Both the position numbers and the translations under genes were made by a program. Of a stretch of DNA of 64,000 nt, positions 63,581 through 64,000 are shown piece by piece (position 1 is the stretch's first letter; every line of letters begins with the position of its first letter). Origin of the DNA: Anseranas semipalmata (Eukaryota; Chordata; Aves; Anseriformes; Anseranatidae); the NCBI GenBank assembly GCA_013399115.1, contig VXAA01005201.1, positions 230,154 through 294,153 of the forward strand, read 5' to 3'. The notes below the pieces were generated by a model. The model saw only the letters and a list, made by a program, of their open reading frames with translations. It made no database searches and was not told the DNA's origin.

Positions 63581-63605
63581 TTTTTTTTTTTTTTTTTTTT
63601 TTTTT
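63581..63605. repeat. T25 homopolymer
   Basis: Longest homopolymer in the window. No retroposed body in minus orientation was recognised upstream. Confidence 0.96.
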
Positions 63606-63847
63606 GTGGAAGAGTGTATGGCACTACCTTCATGTTGTTCTAGCTCTAGGACTTTCTGACCCAGATGTGCTTTCTGCAGAAGACAGAAATAACAAAGATC
63701 ACACTGAGACCACTGGTTCCCTTTTTGCTACCAAAGTCTGGAATGAAGTCCACATTTGGGAGACTTTGTTCAAGGTAAATGAGGTAATATGAGGTCAGAT
63801 TATGCTACATGCTCCTGTAAGTAGAAAGGACACACACTTGTGGGAGA

Positions 63848-63881
63848 TGGAAGGAAGGAAGGAAGAAGGGAAGGGGGGAAG
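63848..63881. repeat. GGAA purine-rich simple repeat
   Basis: GGAAGGAAGGAAGAAGGGAAGG-type tract that directly abuts the left end of a CR1 piece. The junction between the two is not sharp. Confidence 0.85.
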
Positions 63882-64000
63882 AAGGAAGTATACGGAATGT
63901 GGAAAAGGGGACAGGCCATGTGGGAAGAATATAGGGACCTTGTCAGAGGATGCAGGGATGCAACAAGGAAGGCCAAGGCCCATTTGGAGTTAAATCTGGC
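63882..64000 (+). mobile_element. start of a further CR1 LINE, continues past the window
   Basis: The frame from about 63,891 reads [18 protein letters not shown], then [16 protein letters not shown], to the window end. In CR1 ORF2 this motif lies between the endonuclease and the reverse transcriptase, so this element is cut much further 5' than the one ending 745 bp upstream and should hold a larger ORF2 portion outside the window. It is a separate insertion: its sequence precedes, in element order, everything present in the 62,101 copy. The left boundary is blurred by the GGAA tract. Confidence 0.85.

Larger units (their letters stand above)
63137..63877. other. unique DNA between two CR1 pieces
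   Basis: Contains an (AAT)14 and a T25 tract. A segment at 63,680-63,774 is flanked by a fair acceptor (GATGTGCTTTCTGCAG) and a donor (CAAG then GTAAAT). Its frame is open but unidentified, and I do not call it an exon. No gene recognised. Confidence 0.5.

Overview
The window looks like non-coding DNA from a bird genome, probably a macrochromosomal gene desert or a very long intron. The main evidence is at least seven pieces of CR1 LINE. Their 3' ends carry the avian CR1 tail (short direct repeats of ATTCTATG or ATTCTGTG), and the older copies have typical bird CR1 3' UTR sequence. The rest is AT-rich single-copy DNA with scattered microsatellites, many long A/T homopolymers, no abundant SINE and no recognisable host protein gene. 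The species cannot be named from what is visible.

Layout. 1-5.57 kb: unique AT-rich DNA. 5.57-6.33 kb: 5'-truncated CR1 on +, with a 222-codon open remnant of ORF2 and a long tail. 6.3-16.1 kb: unique DNA with a few CpG-bearing blocks (7.27-7.64 and 12.29-12.49 kb). 16.12-16.37 kb: short CR1 3' end. 18.19-18.63 kb: the longest open frame outside CR1, with splice-like signals. 20.14-20.46 kb: CR1 3' end followed by an AT-rich minisatellite. 23.24-23.32 kb: CR1 tail only. 24.75-25.23 kb: a GC-rich block of unknown origin. 32,014-32,080: assembly gap after a G run. 44.3-44.83 kb: a splice-bounded 89-bp exon-like segment, then two tRNA-SINE-like relics. 47.1 kb: a GATAT pentamer array. 52.21-52.45 kb: CR1 3' end on -. 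57.5-58.05 kb: a very degraded ancient CR1/L3-type relic on -. 62.10-63.14 kb: the youngest-looking CR1, with a 312-codon ORF2 remnant that keeps the reverse transcriptase FADD motif. 63.88-64.0 kb: the start of another CR1 piece that runs off the window.

The only proteins supported here are remnants of CR1 ORF2 (reverse transcriptase). All elements with a visible 5' end are truncated there, so none can be autonomous. There is no operon, RNA gene, CRISPR array or recognised host gene. I did not find a convincing undescribed system. The best leads are the exon-like segment at 44.30 kb, the unidentified GC-rich block at 24.75 kb and the relic CR1 at 57.5 kb.
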